From Maribacter sp. MJ134 (GTDB taxonomy: Bacteria > Bacteroidota > Bacteroidia > Flavobacteriales > Flavobacteriaceae), in assembly GCF_003970695.1 (NCBI RefSeq), contig NZ_CP034570.1:1-64000 (forward strand): a DNA stretch of 64,000 nt, in the 5' to 3' direction. The stretch's first letter is position 1; each line of letters begins with the position of its first letter. This document shows, one piece after another, positions 9,181 through 16,836 of this stretch. The notes under the pieces are model-generated. The model was not told the origin of the DNA. It saw only the letters and a program-made list of their open reading frames with translations, and searched no databases. The translations under genes were made by a program, and so were the position numbers.

Positions 9181-9681
9181 TTAGATACTTCTTACAAACA
9201 GACCTAAATCATCATCTAGACTATTGAAAAAACTAGGCTTAATCTCTAATGCAACATTTAAGTAATAGTCATTTCCAATTTGGATTGTAACGTATTTGTT
9301 AGTTAGGTAGCACCATACATTTTCTCTTAGTATTAATTTCGTTAAAATAATCGCATCATTTAAATTCAGTACTTTTCCTTCCTCTAACGATTTATAGATT
9401 TCATCACTTTTATTATCGTAAGGGACGTTATCTATTTTATTTAGAGAATCGTCAAACTTTTCTAAACCAACTACCCTCAAATAGGAGCTTTCTGTTTCAT
9501 CTAAAATCTTTTTAATTACATTGATATACTTGGCTTCCACATCCAAATAATCATCGACAGTTAATAATTTACCATCATAAATCTTACCGATATCGCTTAT
9601 CGAAGTCCAATCATCCTTTAGATATTTACCTTCTTCCGTTTTAAATGCTGGGTCGTATTTAGATATTTGGAATTTTGTCAT
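9181..9681 (-). CDS. immunity protein for the Rhs toxin, unit L
   Basis: 166 aa, soluble, acidic, without signal peptide or membrane segment. Its ATG overlaps the stop of the Rhs tip by one base (TAATG), the usual toxin-immunity coupling. The opening (FQISKYDPAFKTEEGKYLKD, then DWTSISDIGK) resembles immunity proteins often found behind Rhs or WapA toxins with this type of C-terminal domain; that is recalled resemblance, not a search result. It is identical to 16336-16836. Role: neutralise the toxin in the cytoplasm. Confidence 0.7.
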   Translation of the reverse strand: MTKFQISKYDPAFKTEEGKYLKDDWTSISDIGKIYDGKLLTVDDYLDVEAKYINVIKKILDETESSYLRVVGLEKFDDSLNKIDNVPYDNKSDEIYKSLEEGKVLNLNDAIILTKLILRENVWCYLTNKYVTIQIGNDYYLNVALEIKPSFFNSLDDDLGLFVRSI

Positions 9682-11327
9682 TAATCGCCTATTTTTTGAA
9701 AAAGTCCGTCAAATGTACCTAATCTAGTCTTTTTACTGCCCAAATCTCTTAAACTATTAGCCGCTTTCCAAATACCTCCATTATGTCCGTCTACATCAGG
9801 TGAAATAAAAAGTTTGCCATTAGAATAGACTTTCTGCCCCCTTGAATATTGACCTTTCACGACTTTAAAACCGCTTGGCACCAAAGCTTCAACTTTCTTT
9901 CCAGCCTGTATGAATTTAATGACTTTAGCTCCTTTCGCTAGTTTGGTAAATGGTATTATTGCTAAAACAGCTAAAGCTTTGTCCGAATTACTGTCCCCTA
10001 GTGTATATTCGTAATAAACACCTGTTAAACCTGTTGGCTCAATGGTTGCCAGGATTTCAGCAACATCCTTCAGATTTTCATTGGTTGTATCAAGATTTTC
10101 TTGCGATTCTTTTAAATATGCTATTGCAGATGCTACATCTTCCTCACTTTGTGCTTCATCAAGCTCATCGCTCGCTGATTTTATATCTAACCCAAATGCG
10201 TGAAGTAATGCATTTTTTGCTCGTTTCATCATTTTAGCTACTGGGTTATCATTACAACAATCCCCTTCTCCAGATGAATTTAAACCGTACTCTTTTTGTA
10301 CCGTATCCCAACTTACCTCATTACCGTCTTCGTCTTCATATCTACCAGCACCCCAATTATAAGTTGGTGCCATCCCATCAGGATCGATAAAGAAAATAGG
10401 ATTGTCAAAAGCATAATTGTAAGGCGAGTGCCTCCGCATCTGTTCCGCCAGCGGGTCAAGGTTCATCCAACGCCCGATCGCGGGGTCGTAGTTCCTCGCC
10501 CCAAAATCATAGGTATCGATGTTAAGACCATTATCGAGTTCCTTGCCGTTGAACTTCCAACGCTTGGCGGCACTGTTGCCATATGGGCTTACGGTCGCCG
10601 TGGCACTGCGCATAAGAAGACCGAAGGGGTAATAGTTGTTTTCCTCGATTATCTCGTTCGCAGGGTCGATATTTCCATCATTGTCGGCATCGGTATAACT
10701 AAGCCTTACCGAACCTAGGTGGTCAGTATAGTTATAGACATAGTCATATCCGCCTTGTCCATCGGGCGTTACATACCCTTCGGGATGATTGAAAAATTGC
10801 AATTGCGCATTCCCGACACCTCCTTCGTAAACATACCCGTTGGCGTAGAGTGTTTCCGTTCCCGTACTGGAAGTCCTTTTCAGTTTCACACCGTAAGCAT
10901 CGTAAACATATTTGATGTTATCGCTCCCGAAGTTGACTTGTTCGGGCAGGTTCAGATGGTTGTAGGTTATGGAGGTGATTCCCTTGTTACGGTCAATTTT
11001 TAAATTTCCGTTAATGTCGTATTCAAAGTCGTCGTTGGTATTTGTACCATCTTTAAAGCCATGTACCTTGTTTCCCGTATCGGCTACTTTCAACAGCTTG
11101 TTCCCGCTATCGTAATCATAGTCCAGAATATCCATATCGGTAAACGTCGAACCACCCTGATAGCCGTTTCGATTTAAAGTCTGGATATTACCGTTCTTGT
11201 CGTAGGATATGTTACTGACATTATAATCGTTCGTATTGTCAGTAGCGCCTGTAATTCGGTTCAGGGGGTCGTACCTATAACTATAGCAAAATTTTGTAAA
11301 GCGGTCGCATATTTTCGGCGGACGCAC
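9681..11327 (-). CDS. orphan Rhs C-terminal tip, unit L
   Basis: Open frame of 548 codons whose first 18 codons belong to the end of unit R. The only start candidate is GTG 11325-11327 right after an in-frame TAG, so it is probably silent. From Tyr19-Asp20 it has YD repeats up to about residue 300, with the RHS core motif (ARNYDPAIGRWMNLDPLAEQ). A variable region with helices and a hydrophobic stretch follows, then a final domain of about 60 residues containing LFISPDVDGHNGGIWKAA and KKTRLGTFDG. The final domain resembles the Ntox21 (Bacterial toxin 21) group, predicted nucleases, which is recalled rather than searched. The immunity gene follows with a 1-nt overlap. Confidence 0.75.
   Translation of the reverse strand: MRPPKICDRFTKFCYSYRYDPLNRITGATDNTNDYNVSNISYDKNGNIQTLNRNGYQGGSTFTDMDILDYDYDSGNKLLKVADTGNKVHGFKDGTNTNDDFEYDINGNLKIDRNKGITSITYNHLNLPEQVNFGSDNIKYVYDAYGVKLKRTSSTGTETLYANGYVYEGGVGNAQLQFFNHPEGYVTPDGQGGYDYVYNYTDHLGSVRLSYTDADNDGNIDPANEIIEENNYYPFGLLMRSATATVSPYGNSAAKRWKFNGKELDNGLNIDTYDFGARNYDPAIGRWMNLDPLAEQMRRHSPYNYAFDNPIFFIDPDGMAPTYNWGAGRYEDEDGNEVSWDTVQKEYGLNSSGEGDCCNDNPVAKMMKRAKNALLHAFGLDIKSASDELDEAQSEEDVASAIAYLKESQENLDTTNENLKDVAEILATIEPTGLTGVYYEYTLGDSNSDKALAVLAIIPFTKLAKGAKVIKFIQAGKKVEALVPSGFKVVKGQYSRGQKVYSNGKLFISPDVDGHNGGIWKAANSLRDLGSKKTRLGTFDGLFQKIGD
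11269..11273 (-). other. unit junction 2: TACGA crossover in YD codons
   Basis: To the right lies the same element end as at 4121. To the left lies the same tip start as at 18423. It therefore shares one flank with each of the other two junctions, and both identities stop at TCGTA. Confidence 0.75.
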
Positions 11328-12273
11328 CTAAAAAAGAAGTTTTTCAGTATGTTCAAGAACGTTGTCTTTAGCTAAGATAAATATAACGTTTTTCAGGTCT
11401 TTTTATTGTGGTTTTTCCTACGGATTGGAAGTATCTAACCATTAAGTCCGCGCAGGGCAAGTCCAGTATTTTCGTGCCTCAAAAACCTCTGTACCTGCCC
11501 TGCTTCCTTGCAGCCGCATAATGCCCTAGCCCCTGATGTTGCCTACAACACTTTTTCGGTATTTTAATATTGTCGGTCAGCGGTAAAAAAGAGTTGCGAA
11601 CGGCAACGGGGCAAGGTCATTTTCCAAAGCTATGTTACATAATAGCTTTTATACTTCTCTGGTCAGGCACTATAAAAGTTTATTATGTAAAATATCCGCT
11701 CTTGCCGACGCGCACCTTTTCGCAAGCCGCGCACTTCATAGTATTAGTTTTGGTAAGATTTGGGGGATGATGGCTTTTCCTATTGGATAAAGTTCGGGGC
11801 GTTTTCCCGAAGCTCGGGGATTTGACAAACAAGGGAGCGTTTTAAAAAAGAACGATTTAGGGGCTGGCGATGCTGCGGAGAATCGGTCTTTTTTAAAATG
11901 ATAGGCTAGCGACGATTGAGCGTCCCGACCGAGTAAGCTTTTTTTGGTTCGGATTTGAGCTGTGGAAGTGCGGCTATTTTACATAGTTTACATTATAACT
12001 TACCGCTTTGGCGCAGCGGTGGATCTGGCGGCGGTATTATAATGCAAATTATGTAACTTAGCTTGGGATGGTTTTTATGGCGGATTTTTTGTTTCGAGCG
12101 TTGGCGCAACTGTTTGCAATTGTGAGGCACGAACAACTTGTAAAGTGTTGCTTTGGTTTGGCTACAAAAAATATGACCTAAAAACCATAGAAGTGGTGGC
12201 GAGCGGAACAAAACAGAACACAGGAGCTTTTTGCTTTTTCGCAAAAAACTGGGTTCTGTTTTGTGGGGCCTTT
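11328..12273. other. hairpin-rich non-coding end of unit R
   Basis: Same sequence as 4175-5120, with the same large inverted repeats (for example 11635-11690, 11840-11898, 11976-12063 and 12208-12264). No gene seen. Confidence 0.6.
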
Positions 12274-13164
12274 TTAGCTTAAAGGGTGGTACTGGTTTAT
12301 GACCTGTTGTAGTTGCTGTAGATTTTCCTGTACATATTTTTCGGTGGTGCTTATCCTTCTATGCCCTGCCATTATCTGTACTTTTCTAAGGTTGTATTTT
12401 GAGAGCCAATTTACGATTACGCTTGCACGTATCTGATGGATATTTTTGACTTTGTGGTTGACCTTTCGCAGTTTTTTTATGATGTTGGCAACGGTATCGG
12501 TAAGCCGACCGTTTGTAACGGGGAACAGCTCTTCCCCGTTCGTTCCTTTTCTTCGTGCCAACTCTGGTTGTATTTCATTTATATATTCCAATAGTTCCAT
12601 GACCTGCCAAGGCATCAAAGGCAGTTCTCTACGACCACCTATTTTACCCGATGGTATATAGACTTTCCCTTTTTTCGGTTGTACATGTTCATTTTGCAAT
12701 CGTTTCATATCCGTTGTCGATAAACCCTGATAGACCATCAACCCGATCATAACTTTATTGCGTTTGTCGGCAAGTTGTCCGCTTCTTCTCATATCCATAT
12801 CCGTAGGGTAACTGTAATACAGATCTTCGAGTTCATCGGACGATAGAATATTCTGCAACATCTTTTTGGTCTTGTCGCCCTTGACCAATAATTCGGCAAA
12901 AGGGTTTTCGGCGCATTCGCATTTTTCTACAAGAAAATTGAAGTACTGTCTTGTGGCAGCTATCTTGCCGTTGATCGTTCTAATGTTGGTATGCCGTTTT
13001 TGCAGATATGCTACATAGCTGACCGCTTTTTTATAATTAAAATGTATCAGGTCTTGTCCTTCCTTTTCCATCCATTCCATAAACTTTTCGGCTTGGAAGG
13101 TATATGTCTTGATACTGCTTTTAGTGAACCGTTCTTTTTCAAGATATTTTCTAAAGTCCATCAT
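12274..13164 (-). CDS. tyrosine recombinase B, unit R (non-canonical Arg I)
   Basis: 296 aa, identical to 5121-6011. Box I reads GLSTTD (Ser for Arg), box II HQIRAS, then [13 protein letters not shown] with the tyrosine. Because recombinase A is intact in this unit, unit R encodes a complete recombinase pair overlapping by 4 nt. Two adjacent, unlike tyrosine recombinases plus a third accessory gene recalls the TnpA/TnpB/TnpC layout of Tn554-type elements, an analogy only. Confidence 0.85.
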   Translation of the reverse strand: MMDFRKYLEKERFTKSSIKTYTFQAEKFMEWMEKEGQDLIHFNYKKAVSYVAYLQKRHTNIRTINGKIAATRQYFNFLVEKCECAENPFAELLVKGDKTKKMLQNILSSDELEDLYYSYPTDMDMRRSGQLADKRNKVMIGLMVYQGLSTTDMKRLQNEHVQPKKGKVYIPSGKIGGRRELPLMPWQVMELLEYINEIQPELARRKGTNGEELFPVTNGRLTDTVANIIKKLRKVNHKVKNIHQIRASVIVNWLSKYNLRKVQIMAGHRRISTTEKYVQENLQQLQQVINQYHPLS

Positions 13165-14081
13165 ACTTTTTCTGTTAAATGGGTGTAGAGCTGTGTGGTC
13201 TCCAATGAGGAATGACCTAAAAATTGTTGTATGCTTTCCATCGGTGCACCCTGCTCTAAAAGATGTGTGGCAATGCTATGGCGCAACGTATGTGGTGTAA
13301 TCTTTTTTTCTTTTAGTTCACTATTTCCCGTCAGCTTCACAAGGATACCTAAACGGTTACCAAAACTTTGCCGCCCCAATCGTTTGCCCTGCTGTCCGAT
13401 AAAAAAAGCTTCGCTTTCGTTGGCTTTGTAAAATTCCAACCGTGCATCGTACAGGTAATCTTCCAGTATTTTCAGGTTTCTATAATTGATGGGTACGAAC
13501 CTTTCTTTATAGTTTTTCCCTTTTCGAACAAAGACCAGTTCCCTATCAAAAAGGATATCCCTTCGGTCAAGGTGTACAGCTTCGTTGACCCGTAGCCCGC
13601 AACTGTACAATGCCACCAACATCGCTTTATCCCGTAGGCATACATGACGCATTACATAACTATGTTCGGCAGCTTCAAAGAGTTCCTTTATTTCCTCTTG
13701 GGTCAGTACCGTTTGCCAACCTTCCTCTTTTTTGGCTTCCGCTCGTAGATGCACGGGCATAGGTTTTCCATTATGTTTTTTCAGGTATTCATTAAATTTT
13801 CGAAGTGCTTGTTGGTGTTGGTTGAGCGCTGCCTTACTAAGTGCGCCGTCCGTCCTTTGGTTGGGTCGTTCTTTCAGATAATCGTAATAGTCTTTTATGG
13901 TAGTTGCTGTAATGGCATCTAATTTGTAATGTCCTTTTTCCTCCATGTTGTGGAGGAACTCTTTTAAGCAATTCGGATAACTTTCTTTGGCACTTCTGCT
14001 ATACCCCAAAATCCCTAACCAGTCTTTAAAGGCAATCAATAATTCTTTGTAGCTTCGATTCTCTAGTTTCAGTTTCTTCAT
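13161..14081 (-). CDS. tyrosine recombinase A, unit R, intact
   Basis: 306 aa from the ATG at 14079-14081; an upstream ATG at 14103-14105 adds eight residues. The N-terminal core-binding domain spans about 10-105. The catalytic domain has Arg I in YSCGLRVNE, a beta-hairpin region near RKGKNYKERF, box II in HTLRHS, the second His in LGHSSLET, and Tyr in QLYTH. All catalytic positions are present, and the sequence is XerC/D-like. The start follows the ATPase by about 160 bp containing inverted repeats. It likely performs strand exchange at the TACGA junction together with recombinase B, by inference from position. Confidence 0.85.
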   Translation of the reverse strand: MKKLKLENRSYKELLIAFKDWLGILGYSRSAKESYPNCLKEFLHNMEEKGHYKLDAITATTIKDYYDYLKERPNQRTDGALSKAALNQHQQALRKFNEYLKKHNGKPMPVHLRAEAKKEEGWQTVLTQEEIKELFEAAEHSYVMRHVCLRDKAMLVALYSCGLRVNEAVHLDRRDILFDRELVFVRKGKNYKERFVPINYRNLKILEDYLYDARLEFYKANESEAFFIGQQGKRLGRQSFGNRLGILVKLTGNSELKEKKITPHTLRHSIATHLLEQGAPMESIQQFLGHSSLETTQLYTHLTEKV

Positions 14082-14105
14082 TTTTTTGCCTGTTGGTGCT
14101 ACCAA

Positions 14106-14244
14106 CTTTTATAGGTCGGTTGCATTTTTCGAGTTGTATTGCGAGTTGTAGTTAACTGACTGATAGTTATTCGATTGACCTCGCAAAAAGTATATTTGCG
14201 AGTTGGTTGCGACTTTGCGGGTCGAGAGCCTCGACGGGCAATTG
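14106..14244. promoter_or_regulatory. inverted repeats between ATPase and recombinase A (unit R)
   Basis: Copy of 6952-7090: CTCGCAAA/TTTGCGAG at 14180-14202 and GTCGAG/CTCGAC nearby. Confidence 0.35.
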
Positions 14245-15765
14245 TTATTTTTTGCCTTTTATGCGGTCGATACAGTCTTGCAGGGCTTTGTCTATTTGCT
14301 TTCGTAGGTTATCGTATTCGCCCAGGTCAACGATTTCAAAACAATAGCTTTTGGTCTTTGCCTTTTTGATTCTATGGATGTAGTTCTCCGCCAATAATTG
14401 TTTGTGATACCAACGCAACGTACTTTCCTTGATGCGTAGATTCCTGCGGATTTCCGAGTTGGTAAAAGTCGTTTGATTGTTATTGATTAGGTAGGTTTTC
14501 AAGTTCTCTAAATGGTTTCGGCATGCTCCCGTAAGGGTGTCGCTTTTGCGCAGTAGAATATCGATAATCAATTCGTTGGCTTCCTGTATATCCTCGATTT
14601 CTGTTTCGATGTATTCCTCTCCAGTATCTTTGTCATATTGCTTTTCCCGTTGGTACTGTTTGTAAAATGTAATCGCTTCTATGAACTGTAGATAATGTGA
14701 GTTTGTCCGTCGGGGTTTAAAGACCGATTTTGGCAGCTCCAAAAATTCAGCATAAGGGTTTATGACTTTGATGGGCTTTAGAACCCGTTGCACGTTTTTC
14801 AATAATTCTTTGGCATTGTGTTCCTTTTCGCCATTGACTTTCCCTGCGCTAATCAACCGCTGGTAATCCATTATTTTTTTATCCTGTATTTCGCTCTCGT
14901 CGATGTAGAGTAAAAAACTACGGTTGCTATTATCTTCGTAAATACTTTCCTGTGTGGTACAGCCCGCAACACTTACAGGGCCCTCGACGGTCAAGTGGAT
15001 TGTTTTTGTAGTTCCCTTGCTGTCTTTATGGACTACCGTTTTTGTGATACGCTTTTTCGATTGCAGTTCCCGTAAAGGATATAGCACACTTTCCGCTCCG
15101 TCCAAGTCTTCTATCAATATCAATTTATGTTGTAGTTCGGTTCTGTTGAAGTAGTAAAATGCGTTTGCGGATAAAACCGTTATCTCAACTTTATCTTCTT
15201 CCGGTATCAGTTCTGCTACTTTTGATTGCAGATGTGTTTTTCCCGTTCCGGAACTTCCCAAGCTGATGCAATGCAAAGGATTGTTTGTCTTTCTGCTCGT
15301 AAAGATTAAAAACATGGTTTGCCTGTTGTTCTCTTCTCCGATTACGCCACTTTGCCCGATTAATTTGTTGGTCTTTTTCAATAGGTCTTTAGACCTTAAG
15401 AAGGTTTCGGCTTCTTTGATTTCACGTGCGCTAAGTTCTTTTCGGTAAGGTGCGTTGGCGGATGCCTCTTTTTCTAACAGAAGGAATCTATAGTTTTCGA
15501 GTTCCTTCGTTAAGTCTTGCAGGGTTCTTCTCGTTACGCTCGTACCTATCTCCAACCGCTCCGCTATTTTTCGGGTAAACTTTTCCACTTGGTTGTCGTT
15601 GTACAGGTCGAGGCTGTGGCGCAGTACATTGTAGCTTTCGGGCTTTTGTATGCTCATCGTGATGCGCAGACTTTCAAGCTTATTGGTCTTCATTCCCCCG
15701 AGGATATTGACCTGCAAGTGTTTCGTGTGGTATTCGTAGCTATTGGGGTTGGTGGTGTTCAGCAT
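14245..15765 (-). CDS. AAA+ ATPase with C-terminal winged helix, unit R (fused form)
   Basis: 506 aa. An N-terminal region (1-125) with an HTH-like segment is followed by an AAA+ module (about 130-297; GSSGTGKT, LILIEDLDG, SNRSFLLYIDES). A linker and a C-terminal winged-helix-like domain follow (about 415-480, IRRNLRIKESTLRWYHKQLL). The AAA+ module resembles the helicase part of Bacteroidota primase-helicases. Seven A in the coding strand around residue 297 keep the frame open (DKKIMDYQ); with six A the gene would split into two coupled ORFs as in unit L. It is expected to act on element DNA together with the recombinases. Confidence 0.8.
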   Translation of the reverse strand: MLNTTNPNSYEYHTKHLQVNILGGMKTNKLESLRITMSIQKPESYNVLRHSLDLYNDNQVEKFTRKIAERLEIGTSVTRRTLQDLTKELENYRFLLLEKEASANAPYRKELSAREIKEAETFLRSKDLLKKTNKLIGQSGVIGEENNRQTMFLIFTSRKTNNPLHCISLGSSGTGKTHLQSKVAELIPEEDKVEITVLSANAFYYFNRTELQHKLILIEDLDGAESVLYPLRELQSKKRITKTVVHKDSKGTTKTIHLTVEGPVSVAGCTTQESIYEDNSNRSFLLYIDESEIQDKKIMDYQRLISAGKVNGEKEHNAKELLKNVQRVLKPIKVINPYAEFLELPKSVFKPRRTNSHYLQFIEAITFYKQYQREKQYDKDTGEEYIETEIEDIQEANELIIDILLRKSDTLTGACRNHLENLKTYLINNNQTTFTNSEIRRNLRIKESTLRWYHKQLLAENYIHRIKKAKTKSYCFEIVDLGEYDNLRKQIDKALQDCIDRIKGKK

Positions 15766-15879
15766 AGTTCAAACTATTTTTAGACAATATGACTATTGCA
15801 AAACTACTTATTAGATTCCGTATTGACAACTATAAATGTTCGTATTGATTATTATATTGATAAAACTATACGATTTGAC

Positions 15880-15911
15880 TACTTTTGTACTGCACATATA
15901 TAACATGTGCA
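15880..15911 (+). promoter_or_regulatory. XRE promoter and operator (unit R)
   Basis: Copy of 8725-8756: TACTTTTG followed by the TGCACAT/ATGTGCA inverted repeat. Confidence 0.55.
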
Positions 15912-15922
15912 ATATATGCAGT

Positions 15923-16288
15923 ATGAACATAGCTGAGAACTTAAAGGCGTACAGGGAACAAAAGGGATTGTTGCAGAAGGAAGTGGCCAATGCCGTAGGC
16001 GTCCATCCGTCCAACTATTCAAAAATGGAAAAGGGCGAGCGTGATGTCTCCATCGAGGTGGCCGATAAACTGGCAAAATATTTCGGGGTCAGTATTGACG
16101 AGCTCGTGCATATGTCGGGCAATGTTCCCGAAGAAGTCAGTATCGTGGATAAATCTGTTTCCGAGCGTATCAACCTGATACAGCAGTTGGAAGAAGAGGA
16201 TAAAAAAGCCCTGTTCCGTATTATCGATAGCATGCTGACCAAATCAAAGTTCAAGGACTTTTTCAACAAGAACGTGGCGGCACTATAA
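15923..16288 (+). CDS. XRE-family transcriptional regulator, unit R
   Basis: 121 aa, identical to 8768-9133. The HTH lies at residues 5-60. The start is ATG 15923, placed 11 bp after the palindromic operator. With two identical copies in the array, the regulator dose is doubled while only unit R has a full recombinase pair. Confidence 0.85.
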   Translation: MNIAENLKAYREQKGLLQKEVANAVGVHPSNYSKMEKGERDVSIEVADKLAKYFGVSIDELVHMSGNVPEEVSIVDKSVSERINLIQQLEEEDKKALFRIIDSMLTKSKFKDFFNKNVAAL

Positions 16289-16298
16289 TGCATAAAAA

Positions 16299-16318
16299 AA
16301 CCGCCTCGATGGGCGGTT
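16299..16318. terminator. terminator between XRE and immunity genes (unit R)
   Basis: Copy of 9144-9163, AACCGCC/GGCGGTT. Confidence 0.75.
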
Positions 16319-16335
16319 AAGTTTAATCTTTACAT

Positions 16336-16836
16336 TTAGATACTTCTTACAAACAGACCTAAATCATCATCTAGACTATTGAAAAAACTAGGCTTAATCT
16401 CTAATGCAACATTTAAGTAATAGTCATTTCCAATTTGGATTGTAACGTATTTGTTAGTTAGGTAGCACCATACATTTTCTCTTAGTATTAATTTCGTTAA
16501 AATAATCGCATCATTTAAATTCAGTACTTTTCCTTCCTCTAACGATTTATAGATTTCATCACTTTTATTATCGTAAGGGACGTTATCTATTTTATTTAGA
16601 GAATCGTCAAACTTTTCTAAACCAACTACCCTCAAATAGGAGCTTTCTGTTTCATCTAAAATCTTTTTAATTACATTGATATACTTGGCTTCCACATCCA
16701 AATAATCATCGACAGTTAATAATTTACCATCATAAATCTTACCGATATCGCTTATCGAAGTCCAATCATCCTTTAGATATTTACCTTCTTCCGTTTTAAA
16801 TGCTGGGTCGTATTTAGATATTTGGAATTTTGTCAT
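16336..16836 (-). CDS. immunity protein for the Rhs toxin, unit R
   Basis: 166 aa, identical to 9181-9681, overlapping the Rhs stop by one base. Here the linked toxin has a start codon and signal peptide, so this is the copy expected to be co-translated with a produced toxin. Confidence 0.7.
   Translation of the reverse strand: MTKFQISKYDPAFKTEEGKYLKDDWTSISDIGKIYDGKLLTVDDYLDVEAKYINVIKKILDETESSYLRVVGLEKFDDSLNKIDNVPYDNKSDEIYKSLEEGKVLNLNDAIILTKLILRENVWCYLTNKYVTIQIGNDYYLNVALEIKPSFFNSLDDDLGLFVRSI

Larger units (their letters stand above)
4121..11273 (-). mobile_element. Rhs-tip element, unit L
   Basis: 7,153-bp unit repeated head to tail as 11274-18428. Order on the minus strand: Rhs tip, immunity gene, convergent XRE gene, ATPase, recombinase A, recombinase B, structured non-coding region. 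Corresponding positions are offset by 7153 at 5121, 7154 at 7091 and 7155 from 7718 on, so the two units differ by two single-base indels. I saw no substitutions in the stretches compared. Unit L carries both 1-nt deletions, which break recombinase A and split the ATPase. The definition as a mobile element rests on the recombinases and the fixed junction. Confidence 0.75.

Noticed and set aside
10296..10718. 140-codon plus-strand ORF inside the Rhs tip (also 17451-17873)
   Set aside because: Antisense to the RHS core motif coding region, which is clearly the real frame.
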